The position numbers were made by a program, and so were the translations under genes. Source: Georgenia satyanarayanai (GTDB lineage: Bacteria > Actinomycetota > Actinomycetes > Actinomycetales > Actinomycetaceae). From it: a stretch of DNA of 64,000 bases. The notes beneath the pieces were generated by a model. The model was given only the letters and a program-made list of their open reading frames with translations. It made no database searches and was not told the origin of the DNA. The stretch's first letter is position 1. Every line of letters begins with the position of its first letter. Shown one piece after another: positions 7,303 to 16,019 of the stretch. Location: assembly GCF_009193135.1 (NCBI RefSeq), contig NZ_VUKC01000003.1, forward strand, positions 62,001 through 126,000, in the 5' to 3' direction.

Positions 7303-9098
7303 CCGAGCGGGCCGTAGAGCGCGGGCGAGGTGCGCGCCTGCGTCGCCTGCTCGAAGGCGTAGGCGAGACCGAGGAGCGTGCCCTCGGCGTAGTCCCGCCC
7401 GAGGAGCTCGAGGTTGACGCCGGCGCCGGGCACCGTGCCGTCCGCCTCGGTGGCCTGCCCCATCGGCACGCTGACCGCGGGCATCCCGGTGTTGGGGCTC
7501 AGCCGCAGGTTCTGTCCCTGGGTCCCGTAGGGCGTACCGGTGGGGTAGACGAGCGCGTCGAGCGCGTGCTCCTCAAGGAGCCCGGTGACGAGCGCCTGCC
7601 CCTGCGCCAGTGCCTGCGTGTGACTGCCCTCGGGTCCGGCCCACGCCTCGTAGGTCTCCTCGCTCACCGCGGCCCGCTGCTCGTAGCTGCGCTGGCGGGA
7701 GGTGACGTAGTGGCCGGTGGCGAGGATGTCGTCGATGGAGCGCGCCGTCACCTGCGGCGCGAGGTGGTTGGCGACGTAGCCCTCGAGGTCGTGGCGGAAC
7801 TCGTTCGTGCTGCCGCTCGGCTCCCCGAGGACGGCGGGGAGCTCAGCGGGCGCCGCGAGCTCGACGACGGTCGCGCCCCGGTCCTCGAGGGTGGCGACGG
7901 CCTGCGCGAAGAGGCGGGCGGTCGTCGGGTTGGTGCCGACCATGGACGGCAGGTAGCCGATCCGTGCGCCGTCGAGTGCTTCGGCGTCCAGCGACGAGGC
8001 GAAGGAGGCAGGCACCTTGCCGGCCTGCTCACCGGTGACCGGGTCCGCCGGGTCGACGCCGACGACGGCGTCCAGCGCGAGGGCGGCGTCGGTGACGCTG
8101 CGGGTGATCGGGCCCGCGGTGTCCTGGCTCAGCGCGAGGGGGATGATGCCGTCGCGGCTGACGAGGCCGACGGTCGGGCGGATCCCGACGAGCTGGTTGT
8201 AGGACGCCGGCACCCGGATCGAGCCGCCGGTGTCCGTGCCGAACCCGATCCCGGCGAGGTTGGCGCTGATCGCCGCGCCCGTGCCGCCGCTGGACCCACC
8301 GGCGGTGCGGCTCGTGCTGTGCGGGCTCGCGGCGAGGAGCGTCTCACCGGGAGCGACGCCCGCGGAGAACTCCGAGACGAAGCCGAAGGCGAACTCGTCC
8401 AGGCTCGTCTTGGCGAGGACGACGGCGCCCTCGTCGCGCAGCCCCTCGACCATGAAGGCGTCGGTGCCGGTGAGGTTGTCCTCCCAGCAGCCGCAGCCCC
8501 CGGTGGTCGGCATGTCGCGGGTGTTGACGTTGTCCTTGACGGCCACCGGCACACCGAGGAGCAGGCTCGTCATGCCGCCCGACGCGCGCCGCTCGTCCGC
8601 GGCGGCCGCGGCGGACAGGGCAGCCTCGCTCGTCGCGATGACCGAGTTGAGCGGCCGCCCGTCGGGGTCGACGAGGGTGCGGTCGTACGCCGCGATCCGC
8701 TCGAGGTACTCCTCGGTGAGAGCGACGGACGTCGTCACGCCGGCGTTCATCGCGGCCTGCATGTCGAGGACCGAGGCCTCGACGAGCTCGAAGGGGCCGT
8801 CGTCGTAGACCATCCGCTGGGAGACGGCAGCGAGGTCGGCGACGGTGAGGGCGCCGTCGCCGTCGGTGTCCGCCCGGGCACCCCACTCGGCGACGTCGGC
8901 GGGGGAGCCGAGGTGGTCGGCGACGAGGTCGAGGTCCGCCGCGGTCACCTGACCGTCACCGGTGAGGTCGAGCTCGGCGTGGAAGGGCGGCAGGACGAGC
9001 GTGTGGGCCTCGAGCGGCTGCGCCTGGACGGCGGCGCCCGTGAGGACGAGCGCGCCGGCGGCGGGGACGGCGGCGAGGGCGCGGCGGCGCGTGCTCAC
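7299..9098 (-). CDS. Exported amidase with N-terminal dockerin-like module
   Basis: A 599-residue protein. An alanine-rich signal peptide covers about residues 1-27. Two Ca-binding EF-loop repeats follow, [13 protein letters not shown] (about 44-56) and [13 protein letters not shown] (about 77-89), each followed by a short helix. This is the duplicated layout of a type I dockerin. Residues 105-599 form an amidase-signature enzyme with catalytic K188, the cis-serine in GGSSGG (267-272) and nucleophile S293 in GTDTGGS, so it should hydrolyse an amide outside the cell. The substrate is unknown. The GTG start overlaps the stop of the cohesin gene (GTGA), so the two are translationally coupled. 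A non-dockerin EF-hand pair is the alternative reading of the N-terminal module. Confidence 0.85.
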   Translation of the reverse strand: MSTRRRALAAVPAAGALVLTGAAVQAQPLEAHTLVLPPFHAELDLTGDGQVTAADLDLVADHLGSPADVAEWGARADTDGDGALTVADLAAVSQRMVYDDGPFELVEASVLDMQAAMNAGVTTSVALTEEYLERIAAYDRTLVDPDGRPLNSVIATSEAALSAAAAADERRASGGMTSLLLGVPVAVKDNVNTRDMPTTGGCGCWEDNLTGTDAFMVEGLRDEGAVVLAKTSLDEFAFGFVSEFSAGVAPGETLLAASPHSTSRTAGGSSGGTGAAISANLAGIGFGTDTGGSIRVPASYNQLVGIRPTVGLVSRDGIIPLALSQDTAGPITRSVTDAALALDAVVGVDPADPVTGEQAGKVPASFASSLDAEALDGARIGYLPSMVGTNPTTARLFAQAVATLEDRGATVVELAAPAELPAVLGEPSGSTNEFRHDLEGYVANHLAPQVTARSIDDILATGHYVTSRQRSYEQRAAVSEETYEAWAGPEGSHTQALAQGQALVTGLLEEHALDALVYPTGTPYGTQGQNLRLSPNTGMPAVSVPMGQATEADGTVPGAGVNLELLGRDYAEGTLLGLAYAFEQATQARTSPALYGPLG

Positions 9099-9841
9099 AG
9101 CGCACCTCCCGTCCGGCGACGGACGAGGACCGCGGTGCCACCGAGGGCGGTCAGCGCGGCCGCGGCCAGGACGAGGAGGGAGGCGTCGAGGCCGGTCGAG
9201 GGGAGGGAGCCGCCGCCCGAGGCAGCGGGCGGGGCGGGGGCCGGGGTGTCGTCGTCGGACGCTCCGTCGTCGTCCGCGTCGGTGGGCGTGGGCTCCGGCT
9301 CGGTGGCCGTGGGCTCCGGCTCGGTGGGCTCGGGGTCGGTCGGGGTGGGCTCGGGCGCGTCGACGGTGATGTCCGCGCTCACGGCGGCGGGCAGGGTCGT
9401 CGTCGTCCCGTCGGCGCCGACGAGCTCGACGGACACGGCGACAGTCGTCGTGCCGGGGCCGACGACGTCGAGCTGCACCCCCGCGGCGAGGTCACCCGCC
9501 AGGGCGGGGGAGCTCCCGAGGCGGCTGTGGACGACGGTGGCGCCCGGCTCGGCGAGCTCGGTGCTGTCGAAGCCGCCCGCCGGGCCGGTGGCGCTGTCAG
9601 GCACGACGGCGAGGACCTCGGGGTCGACCTCGACGGTGAGGGCGTAGGCGTAGACGTCCGCGGCGTCACCGAGCTCGAGGCTGGCGGTGATCGTGTCCCC
9701 GACGGCCGCGGTGGCCGGCACGGCGAGGCTCAGGCCCGTGGTGTCCGGTGCCGCGAGGGCGGGTGCGGCGCCGAGCACGAGCACGCCGGCGCACAGGGGC
9801 GCGGCGAGCACTGCTCGACGTGGGCGGGGTCTGGGGGGCAT
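9095..9841 (-). CDS. LPXTG-anchored cohesin-domain protein
   Basis: A 248-residue protein. The signal peptide covers residues 1-31. Residues 33-161 form one beta-rich domain with cohesin hallmarks: VGDTITASLELGDAADVYAYAL, then VDPEVLAVV, then a late GPGTTTVAVSVEL strand. A Pro/Thr/Glu spacer (162-205) is followed by the sorting signal LPSTG (213-217), a membrane helix (219-240) and an RRR tail. Sortase should link it to the cell wall. It precedes, and overlaps by 4 bp, the gene for an amidase with a dockerin-like module, so it probably displays that enzyme on the surface. No sortase gene is in the window. Start chosen at ATG 9841, where the signal peptide begins. Confidence 0.85.
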   Translation of the reverse strand: MPPRPRPRRAVLAAPLCAGVLVLGAAPALAAPDTTGLSLAVPATAAVGDTITASLELGDAADVYAYALTVEVDPEVLAVVPDSATGPAGGFDSTELAEPGATVVHSRLGSSPALAGDLAAGVQLDVVGPGTTTVAVSVELVGADGTTTTLPAAVSADITVDAPEPTPTDPEPTEPEPTATEPEPTPTDADDDGASDDDTPAPAPPAASGGGSLPSTGLDASLLVLAAAALTALGGTAVLVRRRTGGAL

Positions 9842-9976
9842 GGGTCCTGCCTTCCGGGTCGACGTCGGCGGCGCGTCCGCGCCGCAGTCGACTGCGACGG
9901 TAGGCAGCACGTGTTTCGCCGAGGAGTGCGGGACGTTACCCGGGGGTTTCGGGCGGCGGGAGGGGTGCTCGCTCGC

Positions 9977-11131
9977 TCACTCGCAGCCCACGCCGTCCCC
10001 GTCGCCGTCCAGGTGGCGGGCGTAGCCGGAGTCACCGGCGCGGACCGGTGCGGCGCCGGCGGCCCGCGCCTCCGCGCAGCTCGCGTAGGGGGCGTCCCTG
10101 GCCGGCGCGCCGTCCTGGGTGCGCGTGGGTGCGGTGCGGACCTCGCGTGGCCCCGCGCCCGCCGGCAGCGGCTGGTCGGGGCAGTCGCCGAGCACCCGCA
10201 CCATGGCGTCCTGCTCGGCCCGCGTCACCCACAGGCCGTAGGAGTGCTTGACGCCCACCTGCCGTGCGACGTACGCGCAGCGGGACGAGCGGTTCGGGGG
10301 CAGCCAGGTGGCGGTGTCACCGTCCCCCTTCTGCCCGTTGAGCGGGCCGGCGACGGCGAGGAGGTTGAGGGGGTCGTTGGCGAAGCGCACCCGGGTGTCG
10401 GTGTCCCACTGCTGCGCCCCCTTCTGCCAGGCGTCCGACAGCGCGACGACGTGGTCGATCTGGACCGCGGTGCTCGTGTCGTTGCCGCGGGCGAAGGCGA
10501 TCGTCTCCCCGCTGAAGGGGTCGGCCAGCGTCCCGGACGTGACGACGCAGTCCCGGGTGCCGGGCCGGAAGGTCAGCCCGGTGAGGTCACGGGCGAGGAT
10601 GTCGTTGCGGGTGTCGCAGCCGTTGTGGTCGGTGTCCACCCAGCCCCTGCCGAAGAGGTCGCGGTCGTAGCCCTTGCGCGGGGCGCGGCCCTTGACCTCG
10701 AGCTCGCGGGCCGCGGTGAGGGCGGCGCCGGGCGCGCCCTGCTCGTCGTCCGCGCTCGCCGGCGGCGCCGCGGTGGCGGTCGGTGGCGGGGTGGCCGCCC
10801 GGTCCGGGGCCGGCGTGGAGGTTGCGGGCGCGGTGGTCGCGCGCGGAGGTGACACGTGGTCGGCCGGCCCCGCGACAGCTCCGCCGGTGAGGAGGAGGAC
10901 GACCCCCACCCCGACGGCGGCGCCCAGCCCCTTGCGGCCGATCGGTCCGGTGCGACGGCGGCGGCGCGACAGGGCCCAGCCGGCGGTGACCACGAGGTAG
11001 AGACCGCCGAGGACGAGCGGGAGGGCAGCGTCACCCGCGAGCGCGCCGACCAGGACGGCAGCGGCGAGCCCGATGACCCAGGCGGTGGGAACTCGCGGGC
11101 GGGCAGGGGAGGGGGGTGCGGCGTCGTCCAC
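9977..11131 (-). CDS. Exported or membrane-anchored HNH (DUF1524) nuclease with excalibur domain
   Basis: A 384-residue protein. The N-terminal 80 residues hold two or three membrane helices, then a Pro/Thr/Ala-rich spacer. Residues about 140-310 form a DUF1524/GmrSD-C type HNH domain with DHVVALSDAW (HNH His), NDPLNLLAV and an N/K-rich third block. Residues about 350-384 form an excalibur Ca-binding domain ending in DGDGDGVGCE, with the paired cysteine in SCAEARAAG. The family consists of extracellular or surface DNases of actinobacteria. The GTG at 11131 was chosen because the hydrophobic region follows soon after; its ribosome-binding site is weak (AGAGAG). The role could be nutrient release, DNA uptake or competition. 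Confidence 0.75.
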   Translation of the reverse strand: MDDAAPPSPARPRVPTAWVIGLAAAVLVGALAGDAALPLVLGGLYLVVTAGWALSRRRRRTGPIGRKGLGAAVGVGVVLLLTGGAVAGPADHVSPPRATTAPATSTPAPDRAATPPPTATAAPPASADDEQGAPGAALTAARELEVKGRAPRKGYDRDLFGRGWVDTDHNGCDTRNDILARDLTGLTFRPGTRDCVVTSGTLADPFSGETIAFARGNDTSTAVQIDHVVALSDAWQKGAQQWDTDTRVRFANDPLNLLAVAGPLNGQKGDGDTATWLPPNRSSRCAYVARQVGVKHSYGLWVTRAEQDAMVRVLGDCPDQPLPAGAGPREVRTAPTRTQDGAPARDAPYASCAEARAAGAAPVRAGDSGYARHLDGDGDGVGCE

Positions 11132-11183
11132 GGTGTCTCTCTGGTGATCGGCAGGTGACGACCTCAGTATCGGCCCTCCCCGA

Positions 11184-11206
11184 CGCGCCGGGATTGTGCC
11201 GGCGCG
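11184..11206 (-). terminator. Hairpin after the serine hydrolase gene
   Basis: An 8 bp GC-only stem (11184-11191 with 11199-11206) and a 7 nt loop lie just after the stop of the hydrolase gene, on its downstream side. There is no U-tract, as usual for high-GC actinobacteria. It may end that transcript before the HNH nuclease gene. Confidence 0.4.
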
Positions 11207-11214
11207 CCGGCAGC

Positions 11215-12129
11215 TCAGTGCGTGGCCAGCTGGGGAAGCACCTCGTCCCACACCGCGCGGAGGATGTCGTTGGCCGCACCCTCGTGGTGGGCGGTGACGG
11301 TGACGACCGCCCGCTGACGGGGCAGCACCACGGAGAACTGGCCGTACTTCCCGTCGGCCCGCCAGGCGCCGTCGACCGTGCAGCGCCACACCTGGTATCC
11401 GTAGCCGGCCATGGACTCCGGGTCGGGGAAGCCCGCGGTCTCGACGACGTCGGTGTGCATCGCGGCGACGAAGTCCGCGGGGACGAGCTGGTCCTCGCCC
11501 CAGCGGCCCTCCTGGAGGAGCAGCCGGCCGAGGCGCGCCAGCTCGCTCGTGCGCAGCTGCAGGCCGACCGCCCCGAGGCTGTAGCCCTGGGGGGAGCGCA
11601 ACCACTGCGGGTTGCCGATCCCGAGCGGGTCGAAGAGTCGGGGCACGAGGTAGTCCCGGAGGTCCTGCCCGCTCACGGCGTGCACGATCCGGCTCAGCGC
11701 GTAGCTGCACGCGTTGGTGTACATGAACCGGTCCCCGGGCGGCGCGGCGAGCTCGGCGGCGAGGAACGCGCCGAGGAGGTCGGGCTCCTCGCCGCGGACC
11801 GGCGTGTGCCAGGAGCAGGTGGTGCCGCTCGTCATCTGGAGCAGGTGGCGCACCGTCATGGCCTCGACGCCGTCGGCGTGTAAGACCCCGGGAAAGAACT
11901 CGACGACGGCGTCGTCGAGCCCGAGCAGGCCCTCCGCCTGCGCGATCCCGACGGCGACGGCGACGACGGTCTTGGACGCCGAGTAGACCTCGACGGTGTC
12001 GTCGTTCCGGAAGCGGTGCTCGACCGGCTCGTGCCCCTCCCGGTGGAGGTGGACACCGTAGACGCCGAGGTTCCGCTCGGCGTTGCGCAGGCGGAATCCG
12101 TGGAGCACGGCGGCGTCCGTCGGGGGCAT
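11215..12129 (-). CDS. Serine hydrolase, beta-lactamase/class C penicillin-binding protein family
   Basis: A 304-residue protein with the SxxK motif in YSASKTVVA (about residues 50-58), the second motif Y-x-N in MYTNACSY, and a late DGKYGQF segment in the position of the KTG/HTG motif. Length and order fit PF00144 serine hydrolases, which cleave esters, D-peptides or beta-lactams. No signal peptide is visible, so a cytoplasmic esterase or peptidase is more likely than a periplasmic lactamase. The ATG start at 12129 is clear. The substrate cannot be named. Confidence 0.8.
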   Translation of the reverse strand: MPPTDAAVLHGFRLRNAERNLGVYGVHLHREGHEPVEHRFRNDDTVEVYSASKTVVAVAVGIAQAEGLLGLDDAVVEFFPGVLHADGVEAMTVRHLLQMTSGTTCSWHTPVRGEEPDLLGAFLAAELAAPPGDRFMYTNACSYALSRIVHAVSGQDLRDYLVPRLFDPLGIGNPQWLRSPQGYSLGAVGLQLRTSELARLGRLLLQEGRWGEDQLVPADFVAAMHTDVVETAGFPDPESMAGYGYQVWRCTVDGAWRADGKYGQFSVVLPRQRAVVTVTAHHEGAANDILRAVWDEVLPQLATH

Positions 12130-12193
12130 CGGTGTCCTCGTCTCGGTCGGGGCGCGGGGGCTCCCACTGTACGGATCACCGCCGGGCAGCGCG

Positions 12194-12301
12194 GTGAGGG
12201 TGGAGCCGCTGCTCCGCGGCGGGCCGGAGGGCGTGGACCCCGCGGTGGCGACCGGCCTGCTCGTCCACTTCACGGTCGCGCACGCCGTCCTCGGGCGCTG
12301 A
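12194..12301 (+). pseudogene. Possible C-terminal gene remnant
   Basis: A 35-codon frame from GTG to stop reads like a genuine protein C-terminus (GVDPAVATGLLVHFTVAHAV then stop), with helical hydrophobic character unlike the Arg/Pro-rich shadow frames around it. No matching N-terminal part exists upstream, where the opposite strand codes for the serine hydrolase. It may be the leftover of a lost gene, or chance. Confidence 0.2.
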
Positions 12302-12332
12302 CGTGTCGGTGCCACCGGCTAGGGTCGGTGTC

Positions 12333-13127
12333 ATGGCAGTCGTCGGAGCACATGTCGACCAGACCGACCCGATCGCCGAGGCGCAGGCCCGCGGCGCGGA
12401 CGCGGTGCAGTTCTTCCTCGGGGACCCCCAGGGCTGGAAGGGGCCGGAGGTCCGCTACGCCGGGGGCGCCGAGGCCCTGCGGGCGGCGGCGGCCGAGGCG
12501 GGCGTCGCCCTTTACGTCCACGCCCCGTACGTCCTCAACGTCGCCACGACGAACAACCGCATCCGCATCCCCAGCCGCAAGCTCCTGCAGAAGCAGGTCG
12601 ACGCCGCGGCCGAGATCGGGGCCGCGGGGATCATCGTCCACGGCGGGCACGTCCTGGCCGCCGACGACCCCGCCGTCGGCTTCGACAACTGGCGCAAGTG
12701 CATCGAGCAGCTCGACGCCAAGGTGCCGGTGCTCATCGAGAACACCGCCGGCGGCACCCGGGCCATGGCACGCGGGGTGGAGCGGCTCGAGCGGCTCTGG
12801 GCCGCGGTGACGGAGGCCGACGGCGGGGCCGACGTCGGCCTCTGCCTCGACACCTGCCACGCCTACGCCGGGGGCGAGGAGCTGGCCGGCCTCGTCGAGC
12901 GGGTGCGAGCGGTCACCGGCCGCATCGACCTCGTCCACGCCAACGACAGCCGCGACGCCTTCGACTCCGGTGCCGACCGGCACGCCAACCTCGGCGAGGG
13001 CAGCCTCCCGCTGGAGGACCTCGCCGCCCTGCTGCGCGAGGCCGGCGCCCCGGTGGTCGTCGAGACCCCGGGCGGCCCCGAGGAGCACCGCGCCGACATC
13101 GCCTGGGTGCGCGAGCAGCTCGGCTGA
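12333..13127 (+). CDS. nfo: Endonuclease IV (deoxyribonuclease IV)-like AP endonuclease
   Basis: A 264-residue TIM-barrel protein of the AP endonuclease 2 family. Zinc-site segments appear in order: HAPYVLN (His), HGGHV (His), LIENTAGG (Glu), CLDTCHAY (Asp/His), LVHANDSRDAFDSGADRH and a final VVETPGG (Glu). The family incises DNA at abasic sites in base-excision repair. It is about 20 residues shorter than the E. coli enzyme. The ATG at 12333 was preferred to a GTG ten codons upstream because the protein aligns from there with usual family starts. It converges on pgi. Confidence 0.82.
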   Translation: MAVVGAHVDQTDPIAEAQARGADAVQFFLGDPQGWKGPEVRYAGGAEALRAAAAEAGVALYVHAPYVLNVATTNNRIRIPSRKLLQKQVDAAAEIGAAGIIVHGGHVLAADDPAVGFDNWRKCIEQLDAKVPVLIENTAGGTRAMARGVERLERLWAAVTEADGGADVGLCLDTCHAYAGGEELAGLVERVRAVTGRIDLVHANDSRDAFDSGADRHANLGEGSLPLEDLAALLREAGAPVVVETPGGPEEHRADIAWVREQLG

Positions 13128-13139
13128 GCCGTCTCCCCG

Positions 13140-13155
13140 GCGCCCCCCCGGGCGC
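13140..13155. terminator. Short convergent hairpin between nfo and pgi
   Basis: A 6 bp GC stem (13140-13145 with 13150-13155) around a C4 loop lies between the stops of two converging genes, where a bidirectional terminator would be expected. It is short, so the call is weak. Confidence 0.35.
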
Positions 13156-13158
13156 TGG

Positions 13159-14793
13159 TCAGGCGCGCCGCGCCCGGCGGTAGCGGCGGATGAGGGCGTT
13201 GGTCGAGGAGTCGTGGCCGAGCTCGGGCTCCTCGTCGGCGCTGAGCTCGGGCCCGATGGCCCTGGCGAGCACCTTGCCGAGCTCCACGCCCCACTGGTCG
13301 AAGGAGTTGATGCCCCACACGACTCCCTGGACGAAGACCTTGTGCTCGTAGAGCGCGACGAGCTGGCCGAGCACGGAGGGCGTGAGCCGCGGGGCCAGGA
13401 CGAGCGTCGTGGGGGAGTTCCCGGCGAAGGTCTTGTGCGCGACGAGCTCCTCGGCGGCGCCCTCCGCCCGCACCTCGTCTCCCGTCTTGCCGAAGGCCAG
13501 CGCCTCGGCCTGCGCGAGGAGGTTGGCGGTGAGCTGGTCGTGGTGGCCGGGGACGTCGTCGGCGGGGTGGACGAAGCCGATGAGGTCCGCCGGCACGGTC
13601 TGGGTGCCCTGGTGGATGAGCTGGTAGAAGGCGTGCTGGCCGTTGGTGCCGGGCTCGCCCCACACGACCGGTCCGGTCTGCACGCTCACCGGTGCGCCGT
13701 CGAGGGTGACGGACTTGCCGTTGGACTCCATGTCGAGCTGCTGGAGGTAGGCCGGGAAGCGGGACAGGTACTCGCTGTAGGGGAGCACCGCGTGGGTCGC
13801 GCTGCCGCGGAAGTTGCGGTGCCACACCCCGATGAGGGCGAGGAGCACGGGCAGGTTGCGCTCGAGCGGCGCGGTGCGGAAGTGGCTGTCCATCGCGTGG
13901 AAGCCGGCGAGCATGTCGCGGTAGTGGTCGGGGCCGATGGACACCATGAGCGAGAGCCCGACGGCGGAGGTCATCGAGTACCGCCCGCCCACCCAGTCCC
14001 AGAACCCGAACATGTTCTCGGTGTCGATCCCGAACTCCGCGACCTTCTCGGCGTTCGTCGAGACCGCGACGAAGTGCTTGGCGACGGCGGAGCGGTCACC
14101 GAGGGCGGCGACCAGCCACTCCCGCGCGGTCGTCGCGTTGGTGATCGTCTCGATCGTCGTGAAGGTCTTGGAGGCGACGACGAACAGCGTCTCCTCCGGG
14201 TCCGCCCCCGCGAGGACAGGGGCGATGTCGTCGCCGTCGACGTTGGAGACGAACTCGCAGGTGATGGACCGGTCCGCGTAGGGCGCAAGGGCGATCGTCG
14301 CCATCTTCGGGCCGAGGTCGGAGCCGCCGATCCCGATGTTGACGACGCGGGTGATGCCCTTGCCGGTGTGGCCACGCCACCGCCCGCTGCGCACCTGCTC
14401 GCTGAAGGCGGCCATCCGGTCGAGGACGTCGTGGACGTCCGCGACGACGTCCTGGCCGTCGACCACGAGCTCGGTGTCCCGCGGCGCCCGCAGGGCCGTG
14501 TGGAGCACGGCCCGGTCCTCGGTCGTGTTGATGTGCTCGCCGCGGAACATCGCCTCGGCCCGCTCCGGCACGCCCGCGGCGCGGGCGAGGTCGGTGAGCA
14601 GCCGCAGGGTCTCGTCGGTCACCCCGTTCTTCGAGTAGTCGACGTAGAGGTCCGCGGCCTCCAGGGCCAGTCGCTCACCGCGCTGCGGGTCCGCCGCGAA
14701 GAGCTCACGCAGGGTGGTGCCGGCGGTGGCGGAGGCGTGCTCCTCGAGGGCCGCCCACTGCGGTGTGGTCGAGATGTCGTGTGGCTGGGACAC
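13159..14793 (-). CDS. pgi: Glucose-6-phosphate isomerase
   Basis: A 544-residue protein of normal family length. It interconverts glucose 6-phosphate and fructose 6-phosphate in glycolysis and gluconeogenesis. Visible signatures are [12 protein letters not shown] (about 148-159), [11 protein letters not shown] (phosphate loop), [12 protein letters not shown], the Glu/His region [11 protein letters not shown], and the C-terminal PGI signature [13 protein letters not shown]. The start is GTG with an upstream GGAGC about 10 nt away. It stands alone, without the pentose-phosphate genes that sometimes flank it. Confidence 0.97.
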   Translation of the reverse strand: MSQPHDISTTPQWAALEEHASATAGTTLRELFAADPQRGERLALEAADLYVDYSKNGVTDETLRLLTDLARAAGVPERAEAMFRGEHINTTEDRAVLHTALRAPRDTELVVDGQDVVADVHDVLDRMAAFSEQVRSGRWRGHTGKGITRVVNIGIGGSDLGPKMATIALAPYADRSITCEFVSNVDGDDIAPVLAGADPEETLFVVASKTFTTIETITNATTAREWLVAALGDRSAVAKHFVAVSTNAEKVAEFGIDTENMFGFWDWVGGRYSMTSAVGLSLMVSIGPDHYRDMLAGFHAMDSHFRTAPLERNLPVLLALIGVWHRNFRGSATHAVLPYSEYLSRFPAYLQQLDMESNGKSVTLDGAPVSVQTGPVVWGEPGTNGQHAFYQLIHQGTQTVPADLIGFVHPADDVPGHHDQLTANLLAQAEALAFGKTGDEVRAEGAAEELVAHKTFAGNSPTTLVLAPRLTPSVLGQLVALYEHKVFVQGVVWGINSFDQWGVELGKVLARAIGPELSADEEPELGHDSSTNALIRRYRRARRA

Positions 14794-14870
14794 AGCTGCT
14801 GCTCCAGGGACTCGGGGTTGGCTGCCCTCATCATGGCGTGTGCCGGCGGCCGGCGCGACGGCCGTCCGAC

Positions 14871-16019
14871 TCAGTCGGTGCGCTCGACGCGCGCGAGGGA
14901 GTCGACGGCCCGTTCGAGGGCGAGCACCACGCCGTCGTAGAGGATCTGGTCGTCGTTGCGGGGCGCGACGTCGCGCGCGTCCTGGACGGCGTCGGAGGCG
15001 TGCGCGCTCGACAGCGGTGTCTCGTCGGAGGAGACGTGCGGGTCGGCCGTCCCTGCCGGAGTGGTGTTCTCGAGCGCCGCGGAGATCGTCCGCAGGGCCG
15101 CACGGACGCGTGCCCCGCTGTCCCCGGCGAGCACCTCCGACCGGTCGACACGGCCGGCTCCCACGTCACCGAGGATGAGGTCGGCGAGGTCGGTGACGAC
15201 GAGCCCGAGCCGGTCGAGCACCCGCGCCTCCTCCCGGAGCGCGTCGATCGACCCGCTGTACCGGCGGGCGCGGCGGTTGCGGTGCGCCGCCTCGCCGACC
15301 TCCGTCACCGCCGCGTGCATCTGCGCACGCTCCCGCGGGGAGGACGCGTGCTCGCGCTGCCACTCGGCGAGCGTCGGCAGCTCCTCCTCGTCGATGAGGT
15401 CGGCGAGCTCGCCGAGGTCCGTGGCCACCGTCTGCCGGAAGCGGCGCACGACGGACTGTGCGGGGGCGAGCGGGAGCGGCGGGAACACGGCGTTGGCGGT
15501 CACGCCGACGAGCGCACCGAGGAACGTGAGGCCGGCATACGCGCTCACGTAGGAACCGTCCGGGTTGCCGATGATGAGCGAGAACAGCGCCGCCGTCGGC
15601 ACCCAGCCACCCATCGCCCCGAGCCGGTGCCATCCGGCGAGCACGACGGAGACCACGACGGCGAGCGCGATGGCGATGACGCCCGTGACGGGCAGGAGGT
15701 CGACCCCCATCCCGACCAGCCCGCCCGCCGCGATGGCACCGACCGCCTGGAGGGAGTCGCGCACGGAGCCTGCCAGCGTGAACGTCGTGGCGATCACCGC
15801 CCCGAACGGCGCGTAGTACGGGTACTCGGCGGCGAGCGCGCCCGGGACGACGCCCGCCAGCGCCCAGGCGAGCGCGGCGGCGAGGGCCGCGCGGAACGCC
15901 AGGGCGAGCCGCGGGTTGCGCCGCCACTGCTCGCGCCACCACCACGGGCGGGCGACGTCGCGTGGCAGCGCCACCCGCGTCCGCCACTGCGGGTGCGCGG
16001 ACTGGTGCGGGGCGTTCAT
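14871..16019 (-). CDS. FUSC family membrane transporter-like protein
   Basis: A 382-residue protein with about six hydrophobic helices in the first 190 residues, beginning after a basic [18 protein letters not shown] stretch, and a long helical cytoplasmic tail (about 195-382). The phrase [13 protein letters not shown] near residue 66 is typical of FUSC/aromatic-acid-exporter-like proteins. The likely role is efflux of an organic acid or similar molecule, but the substrate is unknown. The ATG overlaps the stop of the FAD/Rieske gene by 4 bp, making this the third gene of a tight YbdK-oxidoreductase-FUSC operon. Confidence 0.75.
   Translation of the reverse strand: MNAPHQSAHPQWRTRVALPRDVARPWWWREQWRRNPRLALAFRAALAAALAWALAGVVPGALAAEYPYYAPFGAVIATTFTLAGSVRDSLQAVGAIAAGGLVGMGVDLLPVTGVIAIALAVVVSVVLAGWHRLGAMGGWVPTAALFSLIIGNPDGSYVSAYAGLTFLGALVGVTANAVFPPLPLAPAQSVVRRFRQTVATDLGELADLIDEEELPTLAEWQREHASSPRERAQMHAAVTEVGEAAHRNRRARRYSGSIDALREEARVLDRLGLVVTDLADLILGDVGAGRVDRSEVLAGDSGARVRAALRTISAALENTTPAGTADPHVSSDETPLSSAHASDAVQDARDVAPRNDDQILYDGVVLALERAVDSLARVERTD

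Noticed and set aside
7299-9098. Reading the EF loops of the amidase as an unrelated calcium-binding decoration
   Set aside because: Possible for one protein alone, but the two-repeat spacing and the coupled cohesin gene make the dockerin reading better. Kept as the stated alternative.
6486-9647. 1053-codon open frame on the plus strand
   Set aside because: It crosses rnz, the amidase and the cohesin gene in shadow frames. Arg-rich and then Gly/Val-rich composition and no motif.
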